Notes under the pieces: generated by a model
Seen by the model: the letters and a program-made list of their open reading frames with translations, nothing else
What the model was told of the DNA's origin: nothing
Databases searched by the model: none
Translations under genes and position numbers: made by a program
Shown: piece after piece, positions 46,820-55,785 of the stretch
Numbering within the stretch: the stretch's first letter is position 1
How the letters are laid out: each line of letters starts with the position of its first letter
From: Stutzerimonas balearica DSM 6083
GTDB lineage: Bacteria > Pseudomonadota > Gammaproteobacteria > Pseudomonadales > Pseudomonadaceae
Assembly: GCF_000818015.1 (NCBI RefSeq)
Contig: NZ_CP007511.1
Coordinates: 4,067,501-4,131,500, forward strand
Reading direction: 5' to 3'
Length of the DNA stretch: 64,000 bases

Positions 46820-47221
46820 TCAGCCCTTGAAGGCGCGCAGAAGCTCGATCTGCCGGCGCTGCTTCTTGCTCGGCCGGCCGTCGGTCTGCACGCCTAGTGC
46901 GCCGGCCTTGCGCAGCGCGGCGGCCTCCTCGCGGCGAGCCAGGCTTTCGGCGGTCTCCTCGTACAACGTCTGCGCCTCGGGCGCACCACGGCGTACGGCC
47001 GACAAGGCGCGGACGATCACCGTGCGTTCGTCGTAACCACAGCGAATCTCGTACTGTTCACCGACCTTCGGCTCCTTGCCCGGCTTGCAACGCTCGCCGC
47101 GACAGTGCACCTTGCCGCCGTCGATCGCTTCCTTGGCCAGCGCGCGCGTCTTGAAGAAGCGCGCTGCCCACAACCACTTGTCCAGACGGACCTTGCCGTC
47201 GTCCTTTTCGCTCGTGCTCAA
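46820..47221 (-). CDS. hslR: S4-domain heat-shock RNA-binding protein HslR (Hsp15)
   Basis: A 133-residue protein with an N-terminal S4 RNA-binding domain (VRLDKWLWAARFFKTRALAKEAIDGGKV, shown here only as the family signature at about residues 9-36). Hsp15 binds stalled 50S subunits carrying peptidyl-tRNA and helps recycle them. A basic C-terminal tail follows. It lies 117 bp upstream of hslO on the same strand and probably shares heat-shock control. Confidence 0.93.
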   Translation of the reverse strand: MSTSEKDDGKVRLDKWLWAARFFKTRALAKEAIDGGKVHCRGERCKPGKEPKVGEQYEIRCGYDERTVIVRALSAVRRGAPEAQTLYEETAESLARREEAAALRKAGALGVQTDGRPSKKQRRQIELLRAFKG

Positions 47222-47306
47222 CCTGTATCCGACCTCGTTGTCATAGCCTTGTAGCGACCCGTGCAGTTGTCATGCACGCCGTCTAGAATGCCCGCAAATT
47301 TCATGG

Positions 47307-47783
47307 ATGCCACGCTTGGACTGCCTCGATCCCCACACGCTGATCGGTTTGCGCGAATGGGTCGCCCTGCCCGACCTGGGCGTGGTCGGCCTGCGGGCGA
47401 AGATCGACACCGGCGCCAGCACCTCGGCCCTGCACGCCACCGAAATCGTCGAGTTCGAGCGTGACGGCAAGCGCTGGGTCCGCTTCACCGCGCATCTGGG
47501 TACCCTGGTGCAGCGCCGCCACCGCTGTGAAGCACCGCTGGTCGCACACAAGACCATCAAGAGCTCCAACGGCCAGACCCAGACCCGCTACGTGGTGCGC
47601 ACCCTGCTGGCGCTCGGCAGCCACGTCTGGCCCGTGGAATTCACCCTGACCTGCCGCAAGAACATGCGTTACCGCCTGCTGCTGGGCTCGCGCGCGCTGG
47701 TCGATGGCAAATGGCTGATCGACCCGTCGCGCAGCTATCTGCAAGACAAACCCCAGATCCTCACTTCCTCCGGTGCCCAATGA
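47307..47783 (+). CDS. rimB: RimB-type retropepsin-like ATP-dependent zinc protease family protein
   Basis: A 158-residue single-domain retropepsin-like protein (DUF785/PF05618). The aspartic-protease motif is [14 protein letters not shown] near residue 32, with a second region [19 protein letters not shown]. In P. fluorescens RimB acts with RimK to control glutamate tailing of ribosomal protein S6. The stop overlaps the rimK ATG (ATGA), so the two are translationally coupled. It is divergent from hslR; a TAGAAT -10-like element lies at 47283-47288. Confidence 0.88.
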   Translation: MPRLDCLDPHTLIGLREWVALPDLGVVGLRAKIDTGASTSALHATEIVEFERDGKRWVRFTAHLGTLVQRRHRCEAPLVAHKTIKSSNGQTQTRYVVRTLLALGSHVWPVEFTLTCRKNMRYRLLLGSRALVDGKWLIDPSRSYLQDKPQILTSSGAQ

Positions 47784-48685
47784 AAATCGCCGTACTGTCG
47801 CGCAATCCACGCCTGTATTCCACGCGTCGCCTGGTCGAGGCCGGCCAGCAGCGCGGCCATGAGGTGGTAGTGATCGATACCCTGCGCGCGTACATGAACA
47901 TCGCCAGCCACAAGCCGCAGATCCACTACCGCGGCCAGCCGCTGGAAGGCTTCGACGCGGTGATTCCGCGCATCGGCGCCTCGGTGACCTTCTACGGCTG
48001 CGCGGTGCTGCGCCAGTTCGAAATGATGGGTGTCTACCCGCTCAACGAATCGGTCGCCATCAGCCGCTCGCGCGACAAGCTGCGCGCGCTGCAGCTGCTC
48101 TCGCGCAAGGGCATCGGCCTGCCGGTGACCGGCTTCGCGCACTCGCCCGACGACATTCCCGACCTGATCCAGATGGTCGGCGGCGCCCCGCTGGTGATCA
48201 AGGTGCTCGAAGGCACCCAGGGCATGGGCGTGGTGCTGGCCGAAACGCAGAAGGCCGCCGAATCGGTGATCGAGGCCTTCCTCGGCCTGAAGCAGGACAT
48301 CATGGTGCAGGAGTACATCAAGGAAGCCGGCGGCGCCGACATCCGCTGTTTCGTTGTCGGCGACAAGGTCATCGCCGCGATGAAGCGTCAGGCCAAGCCC
48401 GGCGAGTTCCGCTCCAACCTGCACCGCGGCGGCACCGCCAGCCTGATCAAGATCACCCCCGAAGAGCGCTCCACCGCCGTGCGCGCGGCCCGCGCCATGG
48501 GCCTGTCGGTCGCCGGGGTGGATATCCTGCGCTCCAACCACGGCCCGCTGGTGATGGAGGTCAACTCCTCGCCGGGCCTGGAGGGCATCGAGCAGACCAC
48601 GGGCAAGGATGTCGCCGGGCTGATCGTCCAGTTCCTCGAGAAGAACGCCGGGCCGAACCTGACGCGCACCAAGGGCAAGGGCTGA
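47780..48685 (+). CDS. rimK: Ribosomal protein S6--L-glutamate ligase RimK
   Basis: A 301-residue ATP-grasp ligase that adds glutamates to the C-terminus of ribosomal protein S6. Motifs are [18 protein letters not shown] at the start, [18 protein letters not shown] (ATP binding), [14 protein letters not shown], and the metal-binding [14 protein letters not shown]. Length is exact for the family. It is coupled to rimB by a 4-nt overlap and ends near the convergent envZ gene. Confidence 0.96.
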   Translation: MKIAVLSRNPRLYSTRRLVEAGQQRGHEVVVIDTLRAYMNIASHKPQIHYRGQPLEGFDAVIPRIGASVTFYGCAVLRQFEMMGVYPLNESVAISRSRDKLRALQLLSRKGIGLPVTGFAHSPDDIPDLIQMVGGAPLVIKVLEGTQGMGVVLAETQKAAESVIEAFLGLKQDIMVQEYIKEAGGADIRCFVVGDKVIAAMKRQAKPGEFRSNLHRGGTASLIKITPEERSTAVRAARAMGLSVAGVDILRSNHGPLVMEVNSSPGLEGIEQTTGKDVAGLIVQFLEKNAGPNLTRTKGKG

Positions 48686-48695
48686 GTGCCGCGCC

Positions 48696-50015
48696 TCAGG
48701 CGCCCATCGCCCCGCGCGGCAGCAGCAGGCCCAGTGGCAGGCTGACGCGCGCCTCCAGCCCACCCTCTTCGCGATTGCGCAGCTCGACGATGCCGCCGTG
48801 CTGGTTGGCGATACGCTTGACGATCGCCAGGCCCAGGCCCGCGCCCTGACCACCCCGAGCCCGATCGCCGCGGATGAATGGATTGAAGATCTCGCCCAGT
48901 TCCTTCGGATCGATGCCCGTGCCGCGGTCGAGTACGCTCAGCACCACGTAGGGCGCGTTGGCGTCGCCGGTCACCGCCGCTGCCACCTCGACCTCGTCAC
49001 CACCGTAGCGCAGGGCGTTCTCGATGAGGTTGACCAGCAGGCGCTTGATCGACACTCGACGCAGCGACAGCAGCGGCATCGGCTGCACGCAGAGACGGAT
49101 GCGCTCGCTCTGCTGATTGTAGGGCGCCACCACCTCGCTGATCAGCTCACCCAGGTCGATCTCCTCGACCGGCTCGTCGCGGCCATCGCGCACGAAGGCG
49201 AGGAACTGGTCGAGGATGGCGTCCATGTCTTCGATGTCGCGCACCATCTCCTCGGTGAGCTCTTCGTCGCGCGTCATCAGCTCCAGCGACAGGCGCAGGC
49301 GGGTCAGCGGCGTACGCAGGTCGTGAGACACGCCGGCCAGCATCAGTTCGCGTTCGCGCCCGGCCTGCTCGACGTCTTCGGCCATCTGATTGAAGGCGCG
49401 GTAGACCTCTGTCATCTCGCTCGGTGTGTCGCTGATCGGCAGCCGCACGCTGCGGCCCTTGCCGATCTGCCGGGCCGCGTAGACCAGGCGCTTGAGCGGC
49501 AGATTGAGCTGACTGACGAAGATCCACGCCGCCCCGGTCGACAGCAGCCCGATGCCGAGGAACCAGCCGAGCACGCTCCAGATCCGCTGCCCGCGCAGCG
49601 GGTAGGCGTAAAGCGGCACGCGAATCCAGTCCGGGCCCAGGCTGGGTGCATGCACCCAGATCGCCGTCGCCGGCTGGATGCGTACGCGCACCTCTGTTTC
49701 CGGGCCCAGCTCGGCACGCATCTGGCGCTGGAAGATCTCGGTGTAGGGCCAGTGGTATTCGCTGCGCGGCACTTCGATCGCCGGCACCTGCTGCAGACCG
49801 GCAGCCGCGCCGATGCGCGCCCGGTCCTCGGCATCGGCGGCCCAGTAGGCACGCAGGGTCAGCGCGGCGCCGTGGCTGTACTGGCGATCGACCAGCACGT
49901 CCTCGTTGGCCATGAGGTAGACCAGCGTCAGCACCTTGGAAAAGAGCACCACCACCAGCACCATCCACAGGGTGCGGGCAAAGAAGCTCTGCGGAAACCA
50001 GACGGGCGTCTTCAC
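48696..50015 (-). CDS. envZ: EnvZ-type sensor histidine kinase (AmgS)
   Basis: A 439-residue membrane kinase. TM1 (TLWMVLVVVLFSKVLTLVYLM) is near residues 15-35, a periplasmic loop of about 115 residues follows, and TM2 is VLGWFLGIGLLSTGAAWIFV. HAMP follows, then HisKA with GVSHDLRTPLTRLRL and HATPase with NLIENALRYGG and GAGLGLAIVKRI. In P. aeruginosa the orthologue AmgS (PA5199) responds to membrane protein stress and aminoglycosides. It lies 34 bp downstream of ompR in one operon. Confidence 0.94.
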   Translation of the reverse strand: MKTPVWFPQSFFARTLWMVLVVVLFSKVLTLVYLMANEDVLVDRQYSHGAALTLRAYWAADAEDRARIGAAAGLQQVPAIEVPRSEYHWPYTEIFQRQMRAELGPETEVRVRIQPATAIWVHAPSLGPDWIRVPLYAYPLRGQRIWSVLGWFLGIGLLSTGAAWIFVSQLNLPLKRLVYAARQIGKGRSVRLPISDTPSEMTEVYRAFNQMAEDVEQAGRERELMLAGVSHDLRTPLTRLRLSLELMTRDEELTEEMVRDIEDMDAILDQFLAFVRDGRDEPVEEIDLGELISEVVAPYNQQSERIRLCVQPMPLLSLRRVSIKRLLVNLIENALRYGGDEVEVAAAVTGDANAPYVVLSVLDRGTGIDPKELGEIFNPFIRGDRARGGQGAGLGLAIVKRIANQHGGIVELRNREEGGLEARVSLPLGLLLPRGAMGA

Positions 50016-50049
50016 CGGAGCCGGGCTCCGGCCGCGGCGCCGCGACGGC

Positions 50050-50784
50050 TCACCGGTTGCCGTCCGGCACGAACACGTAGCCGACGCCCCAGACCGTCTG
50101 GATATAGCGCGGCTTGGAAGGATCCGGCTCGATCAGGCGCCGCAGGCGGGAGATCTGCACGTCGATCGAGCGCTCCAGAGCATCCCATTCGCGGCCGCGC
50201 GCCAGGTTCATCAGCTTGTCGCGGGTCAGCGGTTCACGGGCATGCTGCACCAACGCCTTGAGCACGGCGAACTCGCCGGTGGTAAGCATGTGTACCTCGT
50301 CGCCCTTCTTCAGCTCGCGGGTGCCGAGGAACAGCTGGTAGTCGCCAAAGGTGACCACCTCATCCTCGCTGGCCGGCGCGCCCGGCACCTGCGGCGCCTG
50401 CCGGCGCAACACGGCACGAATCCGAGCGAGCAGCTCGCGAGGGTTGAACGGCTTGGCCAGGTAATCGTCGGCGCCCTGCTCGAGCCCCTGGATGCGACTG
50501 GCCTCGTCGCCCTTGGCGGTGAGCATGATGATCGGAATCTGGTTGTTCGCCTCGCGCAAGCGCCGGCAGGCCGACAGACCATCTTCGCCGGGCATCATCA
50601 GGTCGAGTACCACCAGGTGGAAGATCTCACGGCTGAGCAGCCGGTCCATCTGCTCGGTGTTCTCGACCGTGCGCACACGGTAGCCCTGCTCGTCGAGAAA
50701 CCGTTCGAGCAGACGACGCAGACGCGCGTCATCATCGACGATCAGGATTTTTTCGCCTTCGCTGGCAGACGCGGTGGTGGTCAT
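50050..50784 (-). CDS. ompR: OmpR-type response regulator (AmgR)
   Basis: A 244-residue OmpR/PhoB-type regulator. The receiver has ILIVDDDARLRRLLERF and the phosphoacceptor Asp in VVLDLMMPGEDG; the C-terminal winged helix has GEFAVLKALVQHA and SRLRRLIEPDP. The ATG at 50784 (MTTTASASEG), with GGGGAGCC upstream, is preferred to an earlier frame start. It is the first gene of the ompR-envZ operon; the P. aeruginosa orthologue is AmgR (PA5200). Confidence 0.95.
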   Translation of the reverse strand: MTTTASASEGEKILIVDDDARLRRLLERFLDEQGYRVRTVENTEQMDRLLSREIFHLVVLDLMMPGEDGLSACRRLREANNQIPIIMLTAKGDEASRIQGLEQGADDYLAKPFNPRELLARIRAVLRRQAPQVPGAPASEDEVVTFGDYQLFLGTRELKKGDEVHMLTTGEFAVLKALVQHAREPLTRDKLMNLARGREWDALERSIDVQISRLRRLIEPDPSKPRYIQTVWGVGYVFVPDGNR

Positions 50785-50897
50785 GACGGCTCCCCGGATA
50801 TCAATGGCGGGCATTATGGCGCAGCACCCCGCGCCGCCCGTGTGAGCCATTGTTAGCAGATTTTTCCTCTGCTAGCGCTCGCCTCGAGACCTTGCGG

Positions 50898-51296
50898 CTA
50901 CCCGCCGAGCACCAGCGACCACACCACGGCGATACACAGCAAGGCCATGAATTGTGCGGCACTACCAAGGTCCTTCGCCCGTTTGGAAAGCGGGTGCAAC
51001 CTCAATGAGATCCGGTCAACCGTCGCTTCGATCGCCGAATTGATCAGCTCGATTGCCAGCGACATGAGCAGCGGTGCGATAAGCATGGCGCGCTCCAGCG
51101 CCACATCAGTGACCAGAAACGCCACCACCGAGAGGACGGCGGCACAAAGCGCCACCTGGCGGAACGCTGCTTCGTGACGCCAGGCCGCGGCAAAACCGGC
51201 GGCCGAATACCCCAGCGCCTTCAACAGCCGCCCCAGCCCTGGCCGAGTCTTCAATAAAGATGCGTCGTCTCGATCGTTAAGGGGCTCAGTTTCCAT
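50898..51296 (-). CDS. dgkA: Diacylglycerol kinase DgkA
   Basis: A 132-residue integral membrane kinase with three hydrophobic helices that recycles diacylglycerol to phosphatidic acid. The diagnostic motif is ELINSAIEATVDRISLRLHP, followed by RAKDLGSAAQFMAL. The ATG at 51296 (METEPL) has a weak ribosome site; earlier in-frame starts read through the AT-rich bcs control region. It is divergent from bcsE. In E. coli this enzyme recycles diacylglycerol left by phosphoethanolamine transfer, which may explain its place beside bcsG. Confidence 0.93.
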   Translation of the reverse strand: METEPLNDRDDASLLKTRPGLGRLLKALGYSAAGFAAAWRHEAAFRQVALCAAVLSVVAFLVTDVALERAMLIAPLLMSLAIELINSAIEATVDRISLRLHPLSKRAKDLGSAAQFMALLCIAVVWSLVLGG

Positions 51297-51442
51297 GCAA
51301 ATACTCGGCGCGACGAAAGGTGTTTGCAAATTATTGGCGAACAGATAGCCAATTGATATTATTTTGACACCACAACGCATGCAATCCGACGAAATGCGTC
51401 GCGGGGCCTATCAAGCTCAGTCGCAGCTAACCGATAAAACTA
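51297..51442. promoter_or_regulatory. Divergent dgkA/bcsE control region
   Basis: A 146-bp AT-rich region. It holds the dyad ATTGGC-N9-GCCAAT (51333-51353) and a hairpin CGACG-AAATG-CGTCG (51387-51401). The first has operator geometry; the second would lie in the bcsE leader. I could not identify a confident -10/-35 pair or a FleQ site by eye. Confidence 0.4.
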
Positions 51443-53008
51443 TTGCTAGCTATCCCGCCACAGGTGCCACCGTTGATCGATCGCGTTTTCGAGCCGCCTC
51501 TGGCATCGCTGGGGACTGGCGACCTCGTGCTGGGCGGCATGACGCTGGCTACCGGCAATATCCATTGGCTCCAAGTGGCGCAGGCCGATGATGCCACACG
51601 GCTACTGCGCCAGACGCTGATCGGCCTGAGCCTTGCGCGGGCGACGCTGGTCAGCACACGCGAGCGCCAGGATGCGGTCCTCAATGGCCTGCAGCCCGAC
51701 CAGGGCCCACACCGTCTTGACCTGCTCACCGTCTCCCCGCCGCACATGGCTGCGCTGCTGCGAGTATTGCCATCAGAACTCGACCGCGCGATCCACGGCA
51801 CAACGCAGCTCGTCATTCTTGCATTGTCTGGTGACGCCTTTGCGCAGCCCCCTTCGTCGAACTGGATCGCGAAGGTGCATGCCTGGCTGGTCCGCCGGAG
51901 CACTGCATTACTGATTGTCAGCGAAGGCCATTCAACGGCTATCGCCAGCCAACTACAGCAGCGTATATCTGGGCTTTCAGGCTATGCGGCGATCGCTCGG
52001 GAAGCCGGCACGCCCCGCCTGCTGGTCTACTACTGGCACAGCCGGCCGGCTGCCGGCCCGCGTGAAATTCTCCTCAGCGAGGAAGCGGAAGGCTTCCGAA
52101 CACGTCAGCTATTGCCGAGCTCCAGTGCGCAGGCCGAGGCGGCGCCGGATCGCCATGAGGTGCATGCCGAGCGGGCCGCCCTTAGCGGCTTGAGGGCGGA
52201 ACCCTTCGGCTGGCGGGTCTATGCCGACCGTGCCGAACTCCTACCACGCGTGGCGACAGCGCAACAGGCCAGCGTACTGCTGGGTATCAGCCGCAGCGAT
52301 GAAGTCGATGAGCTGGCCGTACAGCTCGACCGGCTTCGCCGTAGCTGTGGCGACAAGCTGAAGCTAATCGTGCGCGAGGCATCGCCCTGTCTGCGCTATC
52401 GTGACGACCAGTTGCTGATGGCCGCCGGCGCGTCGCTGGTCATGCCATTCGGCACGCCGCTCTCGCGCATGCTCACGCTGATCGAGGGCATTCAAGGCCA
52501 CACCTGGCAGCGCCAGAGCCCGAACGACATCGCAGACAGCCTCGGGCGCTCGAAGCCCCTCCCACTGCGCGGACGCCTGACTCCGCGCGCGTTTGCCGAA
52601 GCGGTGCGCCATATGTGGGCGGCCAAGCGTCATGGCGAGCTGGACCACAGCCTGCTGCACATACGCCTGTTACCGGGGCTGAGTCCCGACAGCCTGCTTG
52701 GCGAGTCGCGCTTCCGCCGCCAGGGCGACATCCTCTGCCAAACCGAGGACGGCCTGTACCTGTTTCTCTTCGCCTGCCGCAGCGAAACCGTGGAGGCCGC
52801 GCTGGACAACATTTTCCCGGTGAGCTGGCAGGAATTGTTCGTCAGCTTCGAACGCCTGAATGACCTCAGTGATCTGGACGGAACCGTCTTTCTCGCAGAC
52901 GAGGCACCATCGACTGGCGTAGCCGATCGCCCGTCAGCCGATACGCCGGGCGCGACGCTCGCCCCGCGCTCAGTGCGCCTCGAACTGAGCACGGAGGCCC
53001 GACCATGA
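51443..53008 (+). CDS. bcsE: Cellulose biosynthesis c-di-GMP-binding protein BcsE
   Basis: A 521-residue cytoplasmic regulator of cellulose synthase, matching E. coli BcsE (523 residues) in length. The C-terminal GIL domain carries the c-di-GMP-binding RxxD at Arg426-Asp429 (RRQGD), and CLRYRDDQLLMAAGASLVMP matches the central domain. The start is a TTG at 51443 with a poor ribosome site; the next in-frame ATG (51539) would cut 32 residues. The stop overlaps bcsF (ATGA). First gene of the bcs operon. Confidence 0.87.
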   Translation: MLAIPPQVPPLIDRVFEPPLASLGTGDLVLGGMTLATGNIHWLQVAQADDATRLLRQTLIGLSLARATLVSTRERQDAVLNGLQPDQGPHRLDLLTVSPPHMAALLRVLPSELDRAIHGTTQLVILALSGDAFAQPPSSNWIAKVHAWLVRRSTALLIVSEGHSTAIASQLQQRISGLSGYAAIAREAGTPRLLVYYWHSRPAAGPREILLSEEAEGFRTRQLLPSSSAQAEAAPDRHEVHAERAALSGLRAEPFGWRVYADRAELLPRVATAQQASVLLGISRSDEVDELAVQLDRLRRSCGDKLKLIVREASPCLRYRDDQLLMAAGASLVMPFGTPLSRMLTLIEGIQGHTWQRQSPNDIADSLGRSKPLPLRGRLTPRAFAEAVRHMWAAKRHGELDHSLLHIRLLPGLSPDSLLGESRFRRQGDILCQTEDGLYLFLFACRSETVEAALDNIFPVSWQELFVSFERLNDLSDLDGTVFLADEAPSTGVADRPSADTPGATLAPRSVRLELSTEARP

Positions 53009-53193
53009 CACATACCGGGCTGCTCGAGGTGGCCCTGCTGTGCCTGACCCTGGGCATGCTTGCCGGTTGCCTGGTCGCCGCCTATTGGCGTGCGTTGCTC
53101 AATCGGCTTGATCGCCTGCTGCCGCCTCGTCATTTACGTCGTGCGGGCACTCGCTGCCGCTCCGAAGCTCCCCCGCGGAAGGAGCAGCCATGA
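53005..53193 (+). CDS. bcsF: Cellulose biosynthesis membrane peptide BcsF
   Basis: A 62-residue single-pass membrane protein. The hydrophobic segment LLEVALLCLTLGMLAGCLVAA spans about residues 5-26 and is followed by a basic tail. BcsF recruits BcsE to the membrane and works with BcsG in phosphoethanolamine modification. It overlaps both neighbours by 4 nt (ATGA at each end). Identification rests on size, topology and position between bcsE and bcsG. Confidence 0.85.
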   Translation: MTHTGLLEVALLCLTLGMLAGCLVAAYWRALLNRLDRLLPPRHLRRAGTRCRSEAPPRKEQP

Positions 53194-54815
53194 CGGCCGC
53201 TGTAGTACAGGCTCAGACCAGCCACCTGCATCGCTGGCCCGGACTGGGTCACTGGAATCTGTATTTCCTGGCCAAGTTCGTGCTGCTCGCGCTTGGCCTG
53301 ATCGCACTCCAGCCCTTGCCCAACCTGTTGCTGGCCGCGCTGCTCTGCGCACCGCTGCCAGGCAGATCGTTGCGCCTGACCCGTCAAGTGATCGCCGTAC
53401 CGGCGGGAGCCGCCCTGCTGTATCACGAGACCTGGCTACCACCGTTCCAGCGCCTGCTGGCGCAACCCGGCGTGCTCGACTTCACCCCTACCTATCTTTT
53501 GGAGCTCGCCGGGCGTCTCATCGACTGGCAGACGGTCGCCTTGCTCGCTTTGCTACTCATTGCTTACTGCTACTTGGCGCAGTGGCTGCGGCTGACCAGT
53601 TTCAGCCTGCTCGGCCTGATCTGGCTGTGGTTACCGGTAGCCATGCCCGCTCTCGGCACGGCGGCGAAGCCGGTTGAGGCGGCCGTCACCGCCAGCACAC
53701 CGCTGGAGCGCACCCAGGTCGCGACAGACAACACAGCCCTCGACGCCTGGTTGCAGAGATTCTTCGAACGAGAAGCCGGTCGACAGACTTTGTTCCCTCC
53801 GCGAAACGACGATGCGGCCGCATTCGACGTGCTGGTGGTCAACATCTGCTCGCTCGCCTGGGAGGATCTGGACGCCATAGGCCTGAAGGACAATGCGCTG
53901 CTCGCGCGTATGGACATCCTTTTCGACCGTTTCAATTCGGCCACCTCCTACAGCGGCCCGGCAGCGATCCGCCTGCTGCGCGCCAGCTGCGGCCAGACAC
54001 CTCACCAAGCCCTCTACCAGGCCGCTCCCGAACAGTGCCTGTTGTTTCAGAACCTGGCGAACCTGGGCTTTCGTGCCGAAACACTGCTCAACCACAACGG
54101 GCGCTTCGACGGCTTCACCGACGACGTGACCGCACAGGGCCTGCCTCAGCCGGCATTGCCGAGCCAGCGTTTCCCGCGCGCGATGGCCGGCTTCGACGGC
54201 TCGCCAATCGCTCGCGACCTGGATGTCCTGCGCGGTTGGTGGAACCATCGTCAGTCACTCAGCGAGCCACACGTTGGCCTGTTCTACAACAGCATCAGCC
54301 TGCACGACGGCAACCGGATCCTCGGCCCGGACGGCCAGGCCCAGTCAGCCGATTACAGGCTGCGCGCCCAGCGCCTGCTCGGTGATCTGAGCAGTTTTAT
54401 CGACGAACTGGAGCGCAGCGGCCGACGCGTCGCGCTGCTGATCGTTCCCGAGCACGGCGCCGCCCTGCATGGCGACAAGATGCAGATCGCCGGGATGCGC
54501 GAAATTCCCCGCGCCTCGATCACGCAGGTACCGGTTGGTCTGAAGCTGATCGGCATGGGCCTGTCGGCGACGGACGGGCCGCTGCATGTCACCGAGCCAT
54601 CCAGCTTTCTCGCCCTGTCCGAGCTGGTGTCGCGCCTGTATGCCGCACAAAGCGAATCACAGACACCCGACCTGGCGACACTGGTGGCCGGCCTGCCGGC
54701 GACCGACGCGGTCTCCGAGACCGCTGGCGCTCAGGTCATCGAGTACAGCGGCAGGCCTTACGTCCGCGTCAATGGCCAGGCGCTCTGGCTGCCCTATCCG
54801 AACCGATTCGAGTGA
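53190..54815 (+). CDS. bcsG: Cellulose phosphoethanolamine transferase BcsG
   Basis: A 541-residue inner-membrane protein. Four to five N-terminal hydrophobic segments precede a periplasmic alkaline-phosphatase-fold domain from about residue 170. Catalytic regions are intact: Cys220 in VVNICSLAW, the Ser nucleophile region SYSGPAAIRLLRASCGQ (about 253-255) and VPEHGAAL near 430 for zinc. It moves phosphoethanolamine from phosphatidylethanolamine to glucose units of nascent cellulose. It overlaps bcsF by 4 nt and bcsR by about 1 nt. Confidence 0.93.
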   Translation: MTAAVVQAQTSHLHRWPGLGHWNLYFLAKFVLLALGLIALQPLPNLLLAALLCAPLPGRSLRLTRQVIAVPAGAALLYHETWLPPFQRLLAQPGVLDFTPTYLLELAGRLIDWQTVALLALLLIAYCYLAQWLRLTSFSLLGLIWLWLPVAMPALGTAAKPVEAAVTASTPLERTQVATDNTALDAWLQRFFEREAGRQTLFPPRNDDAAAFDVLVVNICSLAWEDLDAIGLKDNALLARMDILFDRFNSATSYSGPAAIRLLRASCGQTPHQALYQAAPEQCLLFQNLANLGFRAETLLNHNGRFDGFTDDVTAQGLPQPALPSQRFPRAMAGFDGSPIARDLDVLRGWWNHRQSLSEPHVGLFYNSISLHDGNRILGPDGQAQSADYRLRAQRLLGDLSSFIDELERSGRRVALLIVPEHGAALHGDKMQIAGMREIPRASITQVPVGLKLIGMGLSATDGPLHVTEPSSFLALSELVSRLYAAQSESQTPDLATLVAGLPATDAVSETAGAQVIEYSGRPYVRVNGQALWLPYPNRFE

Positions 54816-55045
54816 TGCCCATGTCACGCCTCTATCCGCCCCCACTCGACGACGTTACCGCGCTGCGGCAGCACCTGCGCATGCCGCACCTGCGCTATCT
54901 GGACATCTCGGCCGCCAACGCACTGGACCAGGCGGTGCGGCGTTGGCCGCTGCTGGCAGAAAGCGAAAGCATCCGCGCTCTGGACAGCGCGCTGCGCTCG
55001 CCCTCCGATGATCAGAAACCCATCGCACAGGAGCGGCTGGCGTGA
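54815..55045 (+). CDS. bcsR: Cellulose biosynthesis regulator BcsR
   Basis: A small cytoplasmic protein of about 76 residues. The C-terminal half YLDISAANALDQAVRRWPLL matches the conserved part of E. coli BcsR (DIS...RWPLLAE), which pairs with BcsQ to control the synthase. The start is ATG 54815, overlapping the bcsG stop (TGATG); ATG 54821 is also possible. Its stop overlaps the bcsQ start (GTGA). It is somewhat longer than the 62-residue E. coli protein, mostly at the C-terminus. Confidence 0.85.
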   Translation: MPMSRLYPPPLDDVTALRQHLRMPHLRYLDISAANALDQAVRRWPLLAESESIRALDSALRSPSDDQKPIAQERLA

Positions 55046-55785
55046 ACCGCCTGATCCTGCAAGGACTGTGCGGCGGGGTAGGAACGACTGCCGTGCTGTG
55101 CGGCCTCGCCCTGGCGCTGCATGAGCAGGGTGAGCGCGTCTTGCTGATCGATGGCAGTCCCCACGACCTGGCGCGTCTGCACTTCGGCGACGAACTGGCT
55201 AACACCACCGGTTGGGCACGGGCACACCTCGATGGCACCGCCTGGAACGAGGCGCTGGAGGTGCGCCCGGGGCTGCAGGTATTGCCTTACGGCCGCCTCG
55301 CGGAGGCTGAAATCCGGCAGATTGATCGGCTCATGGCACAGCAGCCCGAGTTCTGGCCGACACGCTGCACACAGTTGCGGCCGTATCACGACTGGGTGCT
55401 GTTCGACCTGCCATCGATCAGCGGCGATTCGCATGCCGCGCGAACGGAACATGACGGGGTCGACCTCCTGATCGACGTGGCCACGCCGACACCGGCCTGC
55501 CATGCCGTGCTGCACCGAGCAGCTGACAGGCAGCCAGACCTGATGCTGATCAATCGCTTCAACCCCGCCAGCCAGCTGCAGCGAGACCTGGTACTACTCT
55601 GGCGCGTTGCCTACAGCCCGGCGCAGGCGCCGCAGATCATCCATGAGGATGAGGCTGTCGCCGAGGCGCTGGCGCACAAGCTTCCCGTTGGTCTCTATGC
55701 TCCTCATAGTCAAGCCGCCGGCGACTTGCGCAACCTGGCACTTTGGTGTCTGGCGCGCAAAAAGGCGGGGACGCGGCATGCCTAG
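55042..55785 (+). CDS. bcsQ: Cellulose biosynthesis ParA/MinD-like ATPase BcsQ
   Basis: A 247-residue SIMIBI ATPase needed for cellulose secretion and polar localisation in E. coli. The deviant Walker A is LCGGVGTTAVLCG near residues 7-19, with no K in the usual C-terminal position, as in E. coli BcsQ. VLLIDGSPHDLARLHF and WVLFDLPS are switch regions. It starts with GTG, overlaps bcsR by 4 nt and overlaps bcsA by 8 nt. Confidence 0.92.
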   Translation: MNRLILQGLCGGVGTTAVLCGLALALHEQGERVLLIDGSPHDLARLHFGDELANTTGWARAHLDGTAWNEALEVRPGLQVLPYGRLAEAEIRQIDRLMAQQPEFWPTRCTQLRPYHDWVLFDLPSISGDSHAARTEHDGVDLLIDVATPTPACHAVLHRAADRQPDLMLINRFNPASQLQRDLVLLWRVAYSPAQAPQIIHEDEAVAEALAHKLPVGLYAPHSQAAGDLRNLALWCLARKKAGTRHA

